NCBI GenBank assembly: GCA_028386065.3
Contig: JAKUCV010007751.1
Coordinates: forward strand, 28,159-92,158
Direction: 5' to 3'
Source: Turnera subulata
Taxonomy: Eukaryota; Streptophyta; Magnoliopsida; Malpighiales; Passifloraceae
DNA length: 64,000 bases
Part shown: positions 31,587 to 43,083 of the stretch, piece by piece
How the letters are laid out: each line of letters opens with the position of its first letter
Numbering within the stretch: position 1 is the first letter of the stretch
Translations under genes and position numbers: made by a program
The notes under the pieces: generated by a model
Database searches by the model: none
Told to the model about the DNA's origin: nothing
Seen by the model: the letters and a program-made list of their open reading frames with translations, nothing else

Positions 31587-33318
31587 ACCACCCTGATTCC
31601 TCTCCAGCTAAAAGTTAAAGTTGAAATGGAGGCAAACAGAAACTTCGTTATTCAGTAGGAGGTACACGCTCAGATTTCAAAGGAGATTTAGCTCAAATGT
31701 CAACATCTTTGCCTTTTTTTTTCTTATGAAAACCAACTTCATGTAAGCACCGATTTTAAACTGGGGGAATTTCAGTGGCAACATCGTCCAGGAGAATGCA
31801 GATATAAATGACCATAAGCATCATTCACATGTGCAAGTCACCAGTTCCAAAACAAGACTAAAGTTGGTTCAGACCTTGTATCAAACATATTACATGCAAA
31901 ATTTAAATCATTGAAATCCATCCAAAGGAAATCATCAATTGAGAAGCTTAAAAACCTCACATACTCCTCAATCACTTTCTTCAAAAGAACTGAATTGGTG
32001 TCTTGCTTGAGAGGACAAGCCGGTTGCAACTCAACCTCGGGAAAATTGATTTTGCCCTGGAAATGTGGACTTCGCTTGTAGTTGTGGGGAAACTTTATTA
32101 TCCACACTGTGCAAGTAGTATTAGTTATTACTTATTAGGGTAATGCTATTTGCCACTACATACATCATTTTTTAAATTTTCAGGGATTTAAATATAAATT
32201 TTAATCGATTAGATATATATTTAAGTTTTTTTGGTCTGAATATATATATTTAAGTTAAGTATTTATAAAAGATAAAAAATTTTGGAAACTTTACCGTTTC
32301 TTTTTTTGTGGAAAGAAACTTTACCGTTTCTTAATAACCTTCTTCTTGAGTGATGAAATTGAATGTGCACTCTTTCTCTTTCTCTTTCTTCTTTTTTTAT
32401 TTTGAACGGGGACTCTTTCTCTTTCACATAGAAACAAAAGTACAAAATTGAAAAAATTGAAAATCTGAAACTGATATAAAACAAAATCCAACCTAAAATG
32501 AAATAATTGTAGATTAGTATCCGTATGAGATAGATAAAATAATATTGCCCTGGAAACACCAAATTTCGATTATGCCATGGTCTCCTTATGGATTTTTACT
32601 GTGAATGAAATTAAATCTTCAACGAAAGAGAGCAAGCCTGTGGATTTTTCCAGTGAAAGAAACACTAGATAGTCTATTGTTCAAGAAGTGAATATATACA
32701 CACCTACATTTTGTCTCTGTGAACTGGGGGAGGAGGGCTCGGCAATAAGATTGTACCATGAGAAAAGGAAGGAGGTCTGCCACTTTCAAATATACAATAT
32801 GGATTCTCACAATACAATAGAGTTGGATTCTCCTTTCGATCCGAATGAATCATCCTTTGCACGGAAGATCTTTGCCTTTGCCGGCTAGGCAAGAGGATAG
32901 CAAGTTACAAATAATAATTAGAGAGTCATCAAAATAAAATTTCTCGTAAGTGGTGGTGCTTTTCTTGCTCCATCTATATCGTACCTGAATAAAAACGTAA
33001 TGCGAAGGACATAAAATAAAATTTTTAAATGTTCTACATACTTAGAGTTCATATAATTTTTTTTTTATTTGTATGCGATATGGACATCCTCTCACTATGA
33101 ACCTTGGAGTTTTTTTTTTTTTAAAATCATTCATTCCATATAGTTAAACTAACAAATACTTAGTTCAAACTTTTCAAAATAAGCAATACACATAATACAG
33201 CAACACTGCATAAGTAGCATACTTGAACAGACACATGTACTATATGTGTGATTGTTTTTAAACGAAATAAATTTCAAATTGGAGAAGACATCTAGTAGCA
33301 GCTCCCTATTCAATGGCA
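31587..33318. other. Spacer downstream of segmental copy B
   Basis: To about 31880 this follows segmental copy A (21000-21660). Beyond that it is AT-rich, with a CT-rich patch near 32365-32430, and has no gene I can support. Open frames at 31838-32107 and 32688-32888 have no recognisable domain. Confidence 0.4.
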
Positions 33319-35042
33319 CTAGTAGGAGAATTTAGAAGGTCTTGAACTGGCTAGTGCCAATTGAGCCTTCTGAGTATTCACATACTCTATATAGCCAATT
33401 ATGCCAGGTATTTTGTCATGTTGTGGAGCTGAAACAGATCTCTGTCCAATTGAGTACCTCTGCCAGATCAGGTGAATCCCCTCAACCGTATGTGACTCTT
33501 CACTAACATCCTTGCTGTCACCACCTGAGGTGTCGCACCCTGCTTCATATTGTAGCCAAAAAAGCCTTGGACGTATTAGGTGATACAAAACAAACTTCAA
33601 AACAGAACTAGCAAATCTCACTTTCCATTGACAAAATAGCGAGGCTAAGTATAGGTCCCATCTACCTGTCCTCGGTCTCCCTAAATTTCATTTCTCGGGA
33701 GTAAAAGCTCTGGGCAGTTTGTCGGGCATCACATTGCCTTCCAATCCACCATTTCCTTTCTCGCTGATTATTACTTTAGCCTATTTGCGCTTATCTTTCT
33801 TCCATTTCATGTCATCTGCTGAAATTGGATATACTTTCTGAGTCTTGCACGCAAGCTTTTCCCAACTCTGTGTCTTTGCTGAAGTATTAGCGGGTGAGTG
33901 ATGATTTATTTCCCTAGCTAATTCCGCCACGGAATTCACCCACCCTTGATGCAGCTCCTTCACAATTGTTGAACCTTCCTCAGTCCCTAACACACAATCT
34001 GCCTTCCTTTTCTTTCTAGCTGATTGTCGAGGTTCGCTTTGCACTTGATGCCCTGGTATCAACCTGCTTCCAACATCATCTGTGGAGCCTTAGACCTCTA
34101 CAGACTGCCTTGGTTGGTCTTGCTCACCTTCCTTATTGCTTTGTTCTAGAACCTTATCAGCATCTTCAGATGCATTCCTTATTGCTTTGTTCAAGAACCT
34201 TATCAGCATCTTCAGGCGCATCCTTGTTAGTTTGACTTGAAGTCCCATCCTTTCCTTGCTTTTTAAAGAACGAAGGCATCCTGCAAGTATATTTCGTAGC
34301 TCGCAACCATGGTCTCTAACTGAAAGTAGAATCCTTTTCAACCCCTTCATCAACTCTTTTTGGCTTTTTACACCACCTTATCGCATGTGTGATTCTGCCA
34401 CAACGGATACAAACTCACCTAGTCTTTCGTATTTAATCATGACCCAGTACTTCTTGCTGAGTTGATCATACACATGAATACCAGGAATTAAAGGGTTCTC
34501 TGAGAGGAATTAAACCTTGGCCTCACAAAGCCTCGCCATCCCTTAAAATTTTTGATCTTATTCACAAGAGTGACAATGACAGGGAACACATTCAACAACC
34601 TCATAATCCTAGTCTCATTTAAAAAGCTTAACGGGAGTTCAGGCAGTTGAATCCAAATCATAGATAGTCTGCACGGTATTTGGCTGATAGATAAATGGGG
34701 CAGCCAACGTTGGGAGTTAGTGTGTGCATTGAACATTAACCATGGTGACCCTTTGAAAACTCTTTCACAATCGGATCCATACTCAAAGCCAAGCAAAAAT
34801 AAGTTGTTACCTCTGTCCGTGACTCTGAAGTCGCCAGTGATGTTCCAAACCTTGTCTAGATTGGATTTGAAGTTTCTGGCGCAGAACTTCCTCTGTGAGT
34901 ATACCTGGAGACAAGCATGTCTTATCATGTCCCCAAGGTTTTCCTCCATGATTTCCTTTGCATCACCTGGGAGACGTGCTTCAAAATGCACCACAAAGTC
35001 TTCTTCCCATATGGTGACCTCAGGGACATTCGACTCCTCCAT
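33319..35042 (-). pseudogene. LINE ORF1 remnant (DUF4283 and zinc knuckle)
   Basis: On the minus strand an ATG at 35042 opens 184 codons containing KVWNITGDFRVTDRGNNLFL and GFEYGSDCERVFKGSPWLMF, the DUF4283 region found in the first ORF of plant L1-type LINEs. After a break, a zinc knuckle CIRCGRITHAIRWC (CX2CX4HX4C) follows at about 34412-34371, the usual order in such proteins. Further open pieces (34353-34090, 34062-33781, 33621-33319) continue in other frames, rich in Lys and Ser, and include a duplicated 40-base stretch near 34130-34215. Several frame breaks make it non-functional. I find no reverse transcriptase and no clear target duplication, so it is a fragment. Confidence 0.65.
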
Positions 35043-36050
35043 GGTGTTTAACTCAATTAACTCTTTGCACTATAAAGGTTGAAGACCAAGATGAGGTGCT
35101 TCAAGAGAAGTAATACTAGAACCAAGACTCTAGATTTAAATGAATTTAGGGTTTACTATACATATAGGGTTTGAACAATTGAGGGGTTTAAGTTCCTAGT
35201 CGAAGCTGAAACTATGGGGATCGGGATGAACCATGTTTGTAGAAGTATAATGTGTCTTTCTGATGGAAATTTAGGTTATGATTTAAGAAGAGTGACTCAC
35301 ATAAGGTGTCGAAGAAAAGAGATGAACAGTAGACAGGTTGAGAGATGCACAGGAGGTGCAAATGTTTTCATACGTTTTGTTTGTTATGCTCTAACCTCTC
35401 CCCATGTCAATGTCAACTCGGCCAGACACGTATTGTTCCATCCTATGTTTGCATTAGGATTGAAGACGGAAACTCAATTTCTTGAACTTTTATAGGATGT
35501 AGTTTTGTATGTCTTAACTTGGTCACATTTTCTAGTGTCTTAGCGGTGACAACAGGGGCGGATCCAGGGGGCAAGTAGGGCCCGAGCCCCCCCAAATTTT
35601 ATTTTATATGCTTGGTAATGGTAAAATTTCATAACATCAGCCTCTGCCGAGAGATATGGCCCCTCCTAATTCCAGGTTGAGGTCGAGGTCCATGGTTTGA
35701 ATCTTATCAAGCAATCGGGTACCTTCACCTCCTTTATAGGGAAGTGATAATCAATCTTAATTAGGCAAGTGAAAAAAACATCATTCTAAATACAATACTA
35801 TCCAATAACAACTATTTTATTTGTGTTATTTGTCTTTTTTCTGTCAGAATTTACATTTTCTTTACTGGATAATAGATTTCAAAGTAAATATGTAATTTTA
35901 TATTTTTTTAAAAGTTAGGTGTAAAATTTTTAATTAGGACTAATTGTTTTCTTTCCATCTTATTATGGCTGCCTCATTTGTGTCTAAGTTGTGCATCATA
36001 TATGTGCTTTGGTGGTGTGGCTTTTGTGCCAGTAATGTGTTTAATTATAA
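35043..36050. other. Spacer with a possible transposon end near 35555
   Basis: No gene seen. Around 35555-35605 a GC-rich stretch with GGGGCGGATCCAGGGGG and a run of seven C looks like the end of a dispersed plant repeat, but no matching partner is present. From about 35860 the sequence joins the block that recurs near each DUF241 gene. Confidence 0.35.
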
Positions 36051-36476
36051 GTGGTACTTTTATGCATATTTTATATTATTGTCGTTAGTTTCAATTTGAA
36101 TGCAACCGAGATAGTTTTTAGACTTCCAGAGCTTCCCAGAGAGTTTTCACGTGACGTGATTGATGTCTTTTTACAACTAGGTGGAGAGTCAATGACATCA
36201 AAGCTAAGGAGGAGCGATCTGTATACGTTGGGTTACAAAAATTGTGATGGTATTTGGGTCCATTTCAAAGACACCGAAGGTACTTCAAAGAAAGAGAATG
36301 CAATTTGGGCTACAGGGGAGTTCCACTATTCTTTGAGCTACCGACTTATGTCCTTATGGTTATTTAAAGTTTGTGGCATCTTTCACAGCATTATTCTAAA
36401 AGCGCGATCTCCATGCGGCCGCACATTTCAGGAAGATAAAAAAATTGGTGGAAAACTTAACTCTTCTAGAAGGTGA
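36051..36476 (+). other. Unidentified open frame in the DUF241-associated block
   Basis: A 141-codon frame, of which the middle (about codons 20-90) reads like genuine protein (VFRLPELPREFSRDVIDVF, GGESMTSKLRRSDLYTLGY, GIWVHFKDTEGTS). I do not recognise the family. A related but shorter piece, ending FQGDKDIGGRLNRW, lies at about 55750-55820, and other related fragments follow near 41090 and 41670. The best reading is exons of an unidentified gene that was duplicated with the DUF241 blocks and is decaying. The first ATG need not be the true start. Confidence 0.3.
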
Positions 36477-36569
36477 TTAAAAATTTTCACCATATTAGAA
36501 TAGGGTGGATGCTGAAGCTGAATGGCTTCATAATAGCTTCGGGATAGTTTTGGGAATCAAAAGACTGTT

Positions 36570-39500
36570 TTTTTTAGAAAAGGAACATTCTTCATTCATA
36601 TAAACAGATCTAAAGATCTGAAATTACATAGGTGAAGATCTAATATTGAAACACTCGTGTCCCAATCAAGAAAATCATTGATTATGCAATATATATATAC
36701 AATACAATATATCAAAATAGAGTATGCAGAGGAAAACAAATACATAAACAGATATGAATGTAATGCACCCTATGGATCCGACCCGAGGAGGAAAGCACCG
36801 CCACCTGCTGATATGCACCACTACTCAACGAACAACTAACCTGTAAAAGGTCTGTGAGGGGGTGAGACCAACCACTGTCTCACCGCAAACAAATAAACCA
36901 ATAATATACAATTACAAATCAACTACAAGTACACCGGCATCAAAAAACAACAACCACAATACACAGAGCAAGACATCATCAGACTACAAACCATCACTTG
37001 TCATTACTTATATTATTATCTTTGTTATTAGGTTTAAATATTTTATTAGGGCCCTCTACTGTGTGCGTCGAGCTCGGTCCCGTCTCATGAGACAACCAGG
37101 GCATAAGACCAATATAACCAGGCACGAAGCCCAAACATATCCATAGAGAGAGAGATAGACAGAGAGAAAGAGGGAGGTAGAAAGGGGGAGGTAGAAAGAG
37201 GGAGGTAGAACCGGTCATAACAGACCCATATGCTAAACCGCATATACCATTCTTAACCGCATGAAATCCCGAGGGGTAACACTTCCCGCTCGAACCAACC
37301 GGTCAACAGCCCCACAGTAGAATTATTATAGTATGCTTTTCTCAATTATCCTTTAAGAGTTGTACCATACGTTATTGCCAAACATCGTTGTGTGGATTTA
37401 ACATCTTAATCTCAAATTCGGGCCTTCAGCCCACAGTCCACCACACAAACCACAAAACCATATATCACGTTATTTAACACACAAAACAAGTCATGCTCGA
37501 CAAGCTTATTATATCACACTGGTACACAGTTCACATAATCATGCACACTGCATCAGAGGTATCATCAATAAATTACAAGATGTAAACACGAACATCCACA
37601 AAGCAGGCAAGCGTACATACAGCATTCAAGACAAACAAATAATACCACTTATATACCAAGACAATTAACCGAACATTGTAGGCAGTAATGCATACAAAGG
37701 TTTATAAGTCCTCACCTTGATCATTTAGATTGCCTTGGAGCTTAAAGCCGTAACCTGTCTCGACATAAAACCTTGTTGCTCTCAAGACATCACCGGTGCC
37801 TAAACATAGACACATTTATAACTTAAAACCCACACAAATTGTACCATGAAATGAGTGCATGCACGCTACGTTTTTATATACTATGAAATCTCGGATAGCA
37901 AACCTTGACTTAACATGGGCTTAAATAAGGATTCGGATCCATTTTCAATTGGTCTTAATATTCAAAGAAAATGTTTGAAAACTGGAGTTCTTTCCAGGAT
38001 CTTTAAAAAAAACGGCTTATGGCATAAGGAACCCAAAGCACAATCGTTTAACACAATACGAGAGTGGCCACAAAGCCAAGAAAAATAATAATTTTTCTTT
38101 AAGAAACCAGAAAGGAACATTTTGAAGTTCATTAGCACATAAAGCCTCAATTCAAATACTAGTCTCCGACACAACTCAACAAGATTACCAAGATTCACCA
38201 TATGCCCGGCCCTCCAAGTGTAAGCATTGGTTATATCACTAACCTTAAGAATCCCTTCTATATGAACTATAATAAAAACCTAGAAACCTTCTCCAATGAG
38301 TATAGAACCTTATCCACCTTGGCAATGAACAATCTGTTTTGAACCTCACCCAAAAGCCAAATTTATAATTTATCTTTGCTTACAAACAAGGATTTAACGA
38401 GCTCATCAGAAACCAGACACCTCTTAAGAAATCAACCCACCATTTAGCATTTTTAAAATCTTACCACTGCCAACCCATACTGCCACATTCTGACCAATTA
38501 CAATATGGCGACTAACCATTAATTAATTTCCCAGTAACCGCACATACTCAAAACTTCCAACCTTTGTCAATGTATTAATTAAAAGAACAATCTGTAGACC
38601 AGATTAAATCATCTACACAAGCATTAACCTATCGATCGAACCAACACAGAATCCAAACAATCCAAAAGATTCAAGGTTTGCCGGAATTCTTACCGGAAGA
38701 CACAAGTCGCACTCTCCAAAACGGCCCGCCTCCGTTGAGCAGCACAAACCCGAGCCCAACCAACACGCTGCCGAAAACTCCAACCCGCTGCCGGCTATTA
38801 ACTCGCAACCTCGCTGTGAGCATTACAGAGCCTAGCCACCATTCCTTGCCAAGAACACAAACCCGACCATAACCATAACCTCACACAACTGACCACCACC
38901 ACCCCGCCGCTGGAGCTAAACCAGAACAACCAAATCGACCAGCCGATGGAAGACGACGGCGATGGCAGCGACCTCTTGTTGCTCTCGCCCTCGCACGAGC
39001 AAAAGAGTCCCGGAGCCGCCTCCATCTTTGCAGCGGCAGTTACGATTAGGTAGAAAGGGAGAGACATGAGGCGGCGGCGACGACACCCTGCTCGTCGGGC
39101 ATCCACGCGCGTCCTTCCTCTCCACTGCAGCAGCCACCGCGCACGACGAGGTGGAGGAAACGACGGCTCCAAAGAATAGAGCAACAAGAACGGCGTCGTC
39201 CATTCCAGAGAGAAAAGGGAAAGTCGAGGCTGAGGGGAGAAGAGGAAAATATAGAAAGAGAGGGAGAGTTTGAGGGGATTCACGGTAGATTGTGGGAGAG
39301 AAACCAGGTAGTGGCGGCCAAAAAAAGAAACCGGGAAAGAAGAAGAGAGTGGAAAGAAAAGAAAAGAGAAGTTAGGGCTTGAGTTCCAGCCAAGGCCAAA
39401 ACGACGTCGTTTTGGTCTCTGGCTTGGTCAACTAGCCCTGCTCGGTCAACGGCGTGTGTTTTTTTTTTTTTCCTCCTAAACACCAAACGACGTAGTTTAA

Positions 39501-40276
39501 ATATAAACACTATACACTCATTATTTCACCCCGGGATTCCAATCGTTCTCACAGAATCCGTCTAAGGATTAATCCTTAAAGTACAATTAACGTTTCTAAG
39601 TAAAATAAATTAATAGATACTATTTTCTTGACCAAAAATCCCAGAAATCCCGCAAGGGTAAAATTGGAAATTAAATTACAAAAATTTGAAAATTTCGTAA
39701 AAATCAATTAACGAAAAATCGGGGCGTTACAAATATAGCAAAATCATAAGAAAAATCCAACAAAAATTTTTTTCTTAACCTACTACATAACAATACACAA
39801 TGTGATTTATCTCCTTCAATAGAGGATTTACAAAGGCACACCACTCGCGACTCTACTCTCGTGAGCATCAGATCCAGATCCAGTATGGTCCGTGCAGCAA
39901 CCACCATGCCAATAGGTAAATTTAAGACATACCTGTGGGGGAAAATATCCCTTTGTTGGTAAATTTCTGTAGCAGATAGAGAATCGTTCTTCAAATCGAA
40001 TCTTTCTCCATGAACTTTGGCTCCCATAGTCTTATTTGAAACACCAAAAAAGGTGAAAAAACTCCAGAAGGAGAGAAACCAACTCACAAAAGGTGAGACA
40101 AAACCCACAAAAGTGGGAGAAAACCAACGAAACTAAAAACAAAAACAAAAATAAGCAAGTTGAAAGAAATTTTAGTGGGGGCTCACCGCCGGAAGAAAGT
40201 CGGCGGCAGCCTCAAGTTGTAGATCTAGGGTTTTTCTCTAAGAGAAGGAGAGAAAAGAGAAAACCCTAAGAATATC
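36570..40276 (-). mobile_element. Short LINE-like retroposon, split by a solo LTR
   Basis: A 17-base direct duplication, GGAATCAAAAGACTGTT, flanks it at 36553-36569 and 40277-40293. On the minus strand the element ends in a run of A (T run at 36568-36575), the mark of target-primed insertion. Setting aside the LTR at 36647-39731, it is about 617 bases: a 5' part containing AAACCCTAG and a frame of about 90 codons (40108-39737), and a 3' tail of about 77 bases. No reverse transcriptase is present, so it relied on a LINE in trans. The uninterrupted flank recurs near 55885 in another DUF241 block. Confidence 0.7.
36647..39731 (-). mobile_element. Solo LTR of a Ty3/gypsy-type element, 3.1 kb
   Basis: On the minus strand it begins TGTAACGCCCCGATTTTTCG, a start typical of plant gypsy LTRs, and ends in GTGTTTCA. 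Perfect 5-base duplications AATAT flank it (36642-36646 and 39732-39736). No gag-pol, primer site or second LTR is present, so it is what remains after LTR-LTR recombination. Inside are a purine-rich microsatellite at 37143-37210 with repeats of GGGAGGTAGAAAG, and a GC-rich pocket at about 38690-39430 whose open frames show no known domain. That pocket also carries AAAACGACGTCGTTTT at 39398. Confidence 0.75.
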
Positions 40277-40293
40277 GGAATCAAAAGACTGTT

Positions 40294-42234
40294 GAAAACC
40301 TTTTTTTTTAATAAATTACATGTGAAACTAAAGATTATGATAACTATTATTTCCTTATTTATTGTGTATTATTTAGGAAATAAATATGCACATTCAATAT
40401 ATATATTTATATGGTTTAATTATTCCTAATATAACTGAATTTAAGATTAGAACTAATAAAACTTGGAGAGTCCCACCATAAAATTTCTCAAGGCATCAAT
40501 ATTATTTAGATAATCTTTGTTATTGTACGTTTGAGATAAATTGTGTGTTTATTAGTTCTCAACTTTCTATAAGCTGGCGCGTGCTTCCAATAATTACCAA
40601 TACTTAATTCAGTAAAGGAATAATTAGCAATACGTATATTTGTGGTAAAAAAAAATCAAGCTGAAATATTTAATAAATGTTCTTTAGATTTGTTAAATAT
40701 TTAAATGACTTAGTTAAATTTTAATTTGAGTGGCTTATTTCAAATCTAAAGATAACTATTCTAAAAAAAATTTAAAATACCCTTCCAAAAGTTTTTAGTT
40801 TCATGAAAGAATGAAACTAAACTAGAACAACTGTTTTCAATAATAGTTCAAAAGACTTTTCCGATGTACCCAAAAAGAAAATATAGTTCAAAAGAGGCCC
40901 AAAGTATTTATCGTCTCTAAGAGTAGTGTAGTACTGGAAACTTGTCATCATGCATGCATACAATGATCAAGATATATCATTCTTATATTTCATCTGCTGT
41001 GTTCCCTCAGGAAACGTTGTTGCAGGTATTTCACATCATGCTTGGCACAATCTACTTATATATAGTGCTGCTTAAGTACACGGGTAACAATTATGGTGAG
41101 AAGTCTAGGCATGAGGAAAGAAGAATCATTTTGGACTTGGCAAAAAAATTCAGGTATTTCACATCATCAGCCCAAACATTGTCTGCAGTTCAGTTGCTGA
41201 ATATATGGATATGGGTATGTTATTTATTTGGAGATGGCTATGTCTATGAATCCGGTTCCTTCTTGAGGACCATCGTTCCTCATTGTTGTTTCTGAATGCT
41301 GCTTTGCTTACCCAGTCTTCATTCTTCAAGATTGAAGACAAAGGTGTCGTTTGGTTAGCCTGTAAAATGATACATAAAGAAAAGGTGGGATTAACAGATG
41401 AAATGTAACTTTGGAACCTGGCTTAGTGAGATGGAAAATTTGGAGAACTACTCCAGTACTGTTTCCTGGTAAACAAATGGAGCGTTGTATTATAAAAATT
41501 TCTGGGCTTTGATTTTTTTTTTTTTTTCCTTCATACGTGGTTTTCTATAAAATTTTCTCAGAACTGCATGGGGAAAATTTTCCTCTAAATTCAATATGGT
41601 TTATTTCGATCTGCATGCTTTTATGGTCTTCTGTTGGTCTACTATTGTTATGATCTTCCAGGCCATTAATATTGGGAGGAGAGATGGGTGGTAAGATATT
41701 TCATCCTGAGTTTGATCAGGCACAGAAAGCTGTCGATGCACTTGGCATCGTTTGCTGATAATAATTTCTGCAACCCACACAAGGGGCTTCCTGTGAATGT
41801 CATTGCAGTCTATACTAATGCGCTTGAAAATTTGGCTGAACAGATTGACAGTGCATAAAATTCTGTTGCAGAGGCTAAAAAATCAAATTACCAAGAACCT
41901 TCATTTTATTCCTAAATTTGTTATATTCAACCTGCAACTTAGTAAAGTTTCTTAAGTTTTAGATTGTCGTTGATTTCCCACACATTCGGTGGAAGAGATA
42001 AGAGTTAAATTGAAACTACCATTATATAAGAGATACCATTCATGACACTCGGATTAAAATAGGAAACCTTAAAGGAGTGTATGGAATAGAAAATAGAATA
42101 GAAAAAATTAAGCAATCAATTAGAGAGTACCAATATGAGTCTTGATATAAACTTGCTTGTATATTATATATATGTACAATCCACATATACAGAGGTTCAA
42201 AATTGGGATTGGATAATTGATCCAAGTGGTGGGA
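40294..42234. repeat. DUF241-associated duplicated block with unidentified gene fragments
   Basis: This continues the block begun at 35860 and is paralleled at 55880-56596 plus 62449-63434. Fragments of an unrecognised coding sequence are visible: about 41090-41150 (NYGEKSRHEERRIILDLA) and 41680-41855 (GGKIFHPEFDQAQKAVDALG, then GLPVNVIAVYTNALENLAEQ, ending at TAA). Frame breaks lie between them. I cannot name the family. The 3' end (41970-42234) is the conserved DUF241 downstream flank. Confidence 0.45.
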
Positions 42235-43083
42235 CTAGTGGTTAAGAATATTGAGAAGGGAGACTTTAGCTTTGAGCAATCTCCTATAAACACACTCCAG
42301 CTCCTCCTCTACTTCCTGGATGCTGGACTCTAGTGACTGTAGTCCTTTTATTGCATTCTGCACTTGTTCACTAGTGATTTCTTTGCTTGATTTCAGGGAA
42401 AACAATTCAGCGTCCATGTTTACAACTTCGTTGGCCTCAACTTCTCCTTGAGGTGAAACTCGTTTGAGCTTGGAGTGCAGTAATCTTGAAACGATAGACC
42501 AACCTCCTTGCCTCGATTTCTCCATTGATGGAGAAATTGAAGACAAGATTGATGCAAACACTGAAATGCATACTTGTTCAACCTCTTTTAGCATGCTAGA
42601 AATAACTGATGAGGAAGAGTCTAAGGTGTTGTTCTTATCCATTGCCTTCAAATTTCTCAAGATCTTGACAATTGCTTGCCTCAGGTTTTTTATGCTGACC
42701 CTGTAGGCTTCAATATCACTAGATAAGCAAGATTCTCCTCCTCTTTTTCTGCGGAAGGATGATTGAAGCTCCTTCAAGCAATCCCTGAGTTGCGAGAGTA
42801 TATCTTTGGTGGAACTGCAGGCATCCAACAACTGGAGTGATCCATCCAACAAGCAATCCATGGAACCATTGGAGAGTGCTTGACGAGAGATGGGGAGCTG
42901 AAGCAAAGCATCAGTCCCATTCAACAAATCTTTCAGGTCACCAAGTTTATGGGAGGCAGAAGAGGATGTTGCTTGCGATGATCCTAGTCGATCGAGTTGT
43001 GCCTCAACATCCACAGTAAGAGGATGAGATCTTGAGGGCAAGCTGGTTGAACGAACATGGTAGGCAGCCTTGGTGGTACTCAT
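42235..43083 (-). CDS. DUF241 family protein, copy b (intact)
   Basis: A single-exon gene of 282 residues, starting MSTTKAAYHVRSTSLPSRSH and ending RRLLKAKVSLLNILNH. It is closely similar throughout to copy a (23454-24314) and keeps every family motif: VEAQLDRLGSSQ, LLDGSLQLLDACSSTKDILS, LQSSFRRKRGGESCLSSDIE, SIKNLRQAIVKILRNLK and the C-terminal LESSIQEVEEELECVYRRLL. It is shorter than copy a mainly because it lacks residues of the IVTG segment at the N-terminus. The frame and flanks are intact, so it is probably functional. The biochemical role of the family is unknown. Confidence 0.87.
   Translation of the reverse strand: MSTTKAAYHVRSTSLPSRSHPLTVDVEAQLDRLGSSQATSSSASHKLGDLKDLLNGTDALLQLPISRQALSNGSMDCLLDGSLQLLDACSSTKDILSQLRDCLKELQSSFRRKRGGESCLSSDIEAYRVSIKNLRQAIVKILRNLKAMDKNNTLDSSSSVISSMLKEVEQVCISVFASILSSISPSMEKSRQGGWSIVSRLLHSKLKRVSPQGEVEANEVVNMDAELFSLKSSKEITSEQVQNAIKGLQSLESSIQEVEEELECVYRRLLKAKVSLLNILNH

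Noticed and set aside
33319..33621. Independent gene at the end of the LINE ORF1 remnant
   Set aside because: It lies in line with other broken pieces on the same strand and has no domain of its own; more likely the decayed tail of the LINE protein or adjoining sequence.
38798..39283. 161-codon minus-strand frame in the GC-rich pocket of the gypsy solo LTR
   Set aside because: High GC makes stops rare here; both strands are open and no domain is visible. It may be leader sequence of the element.
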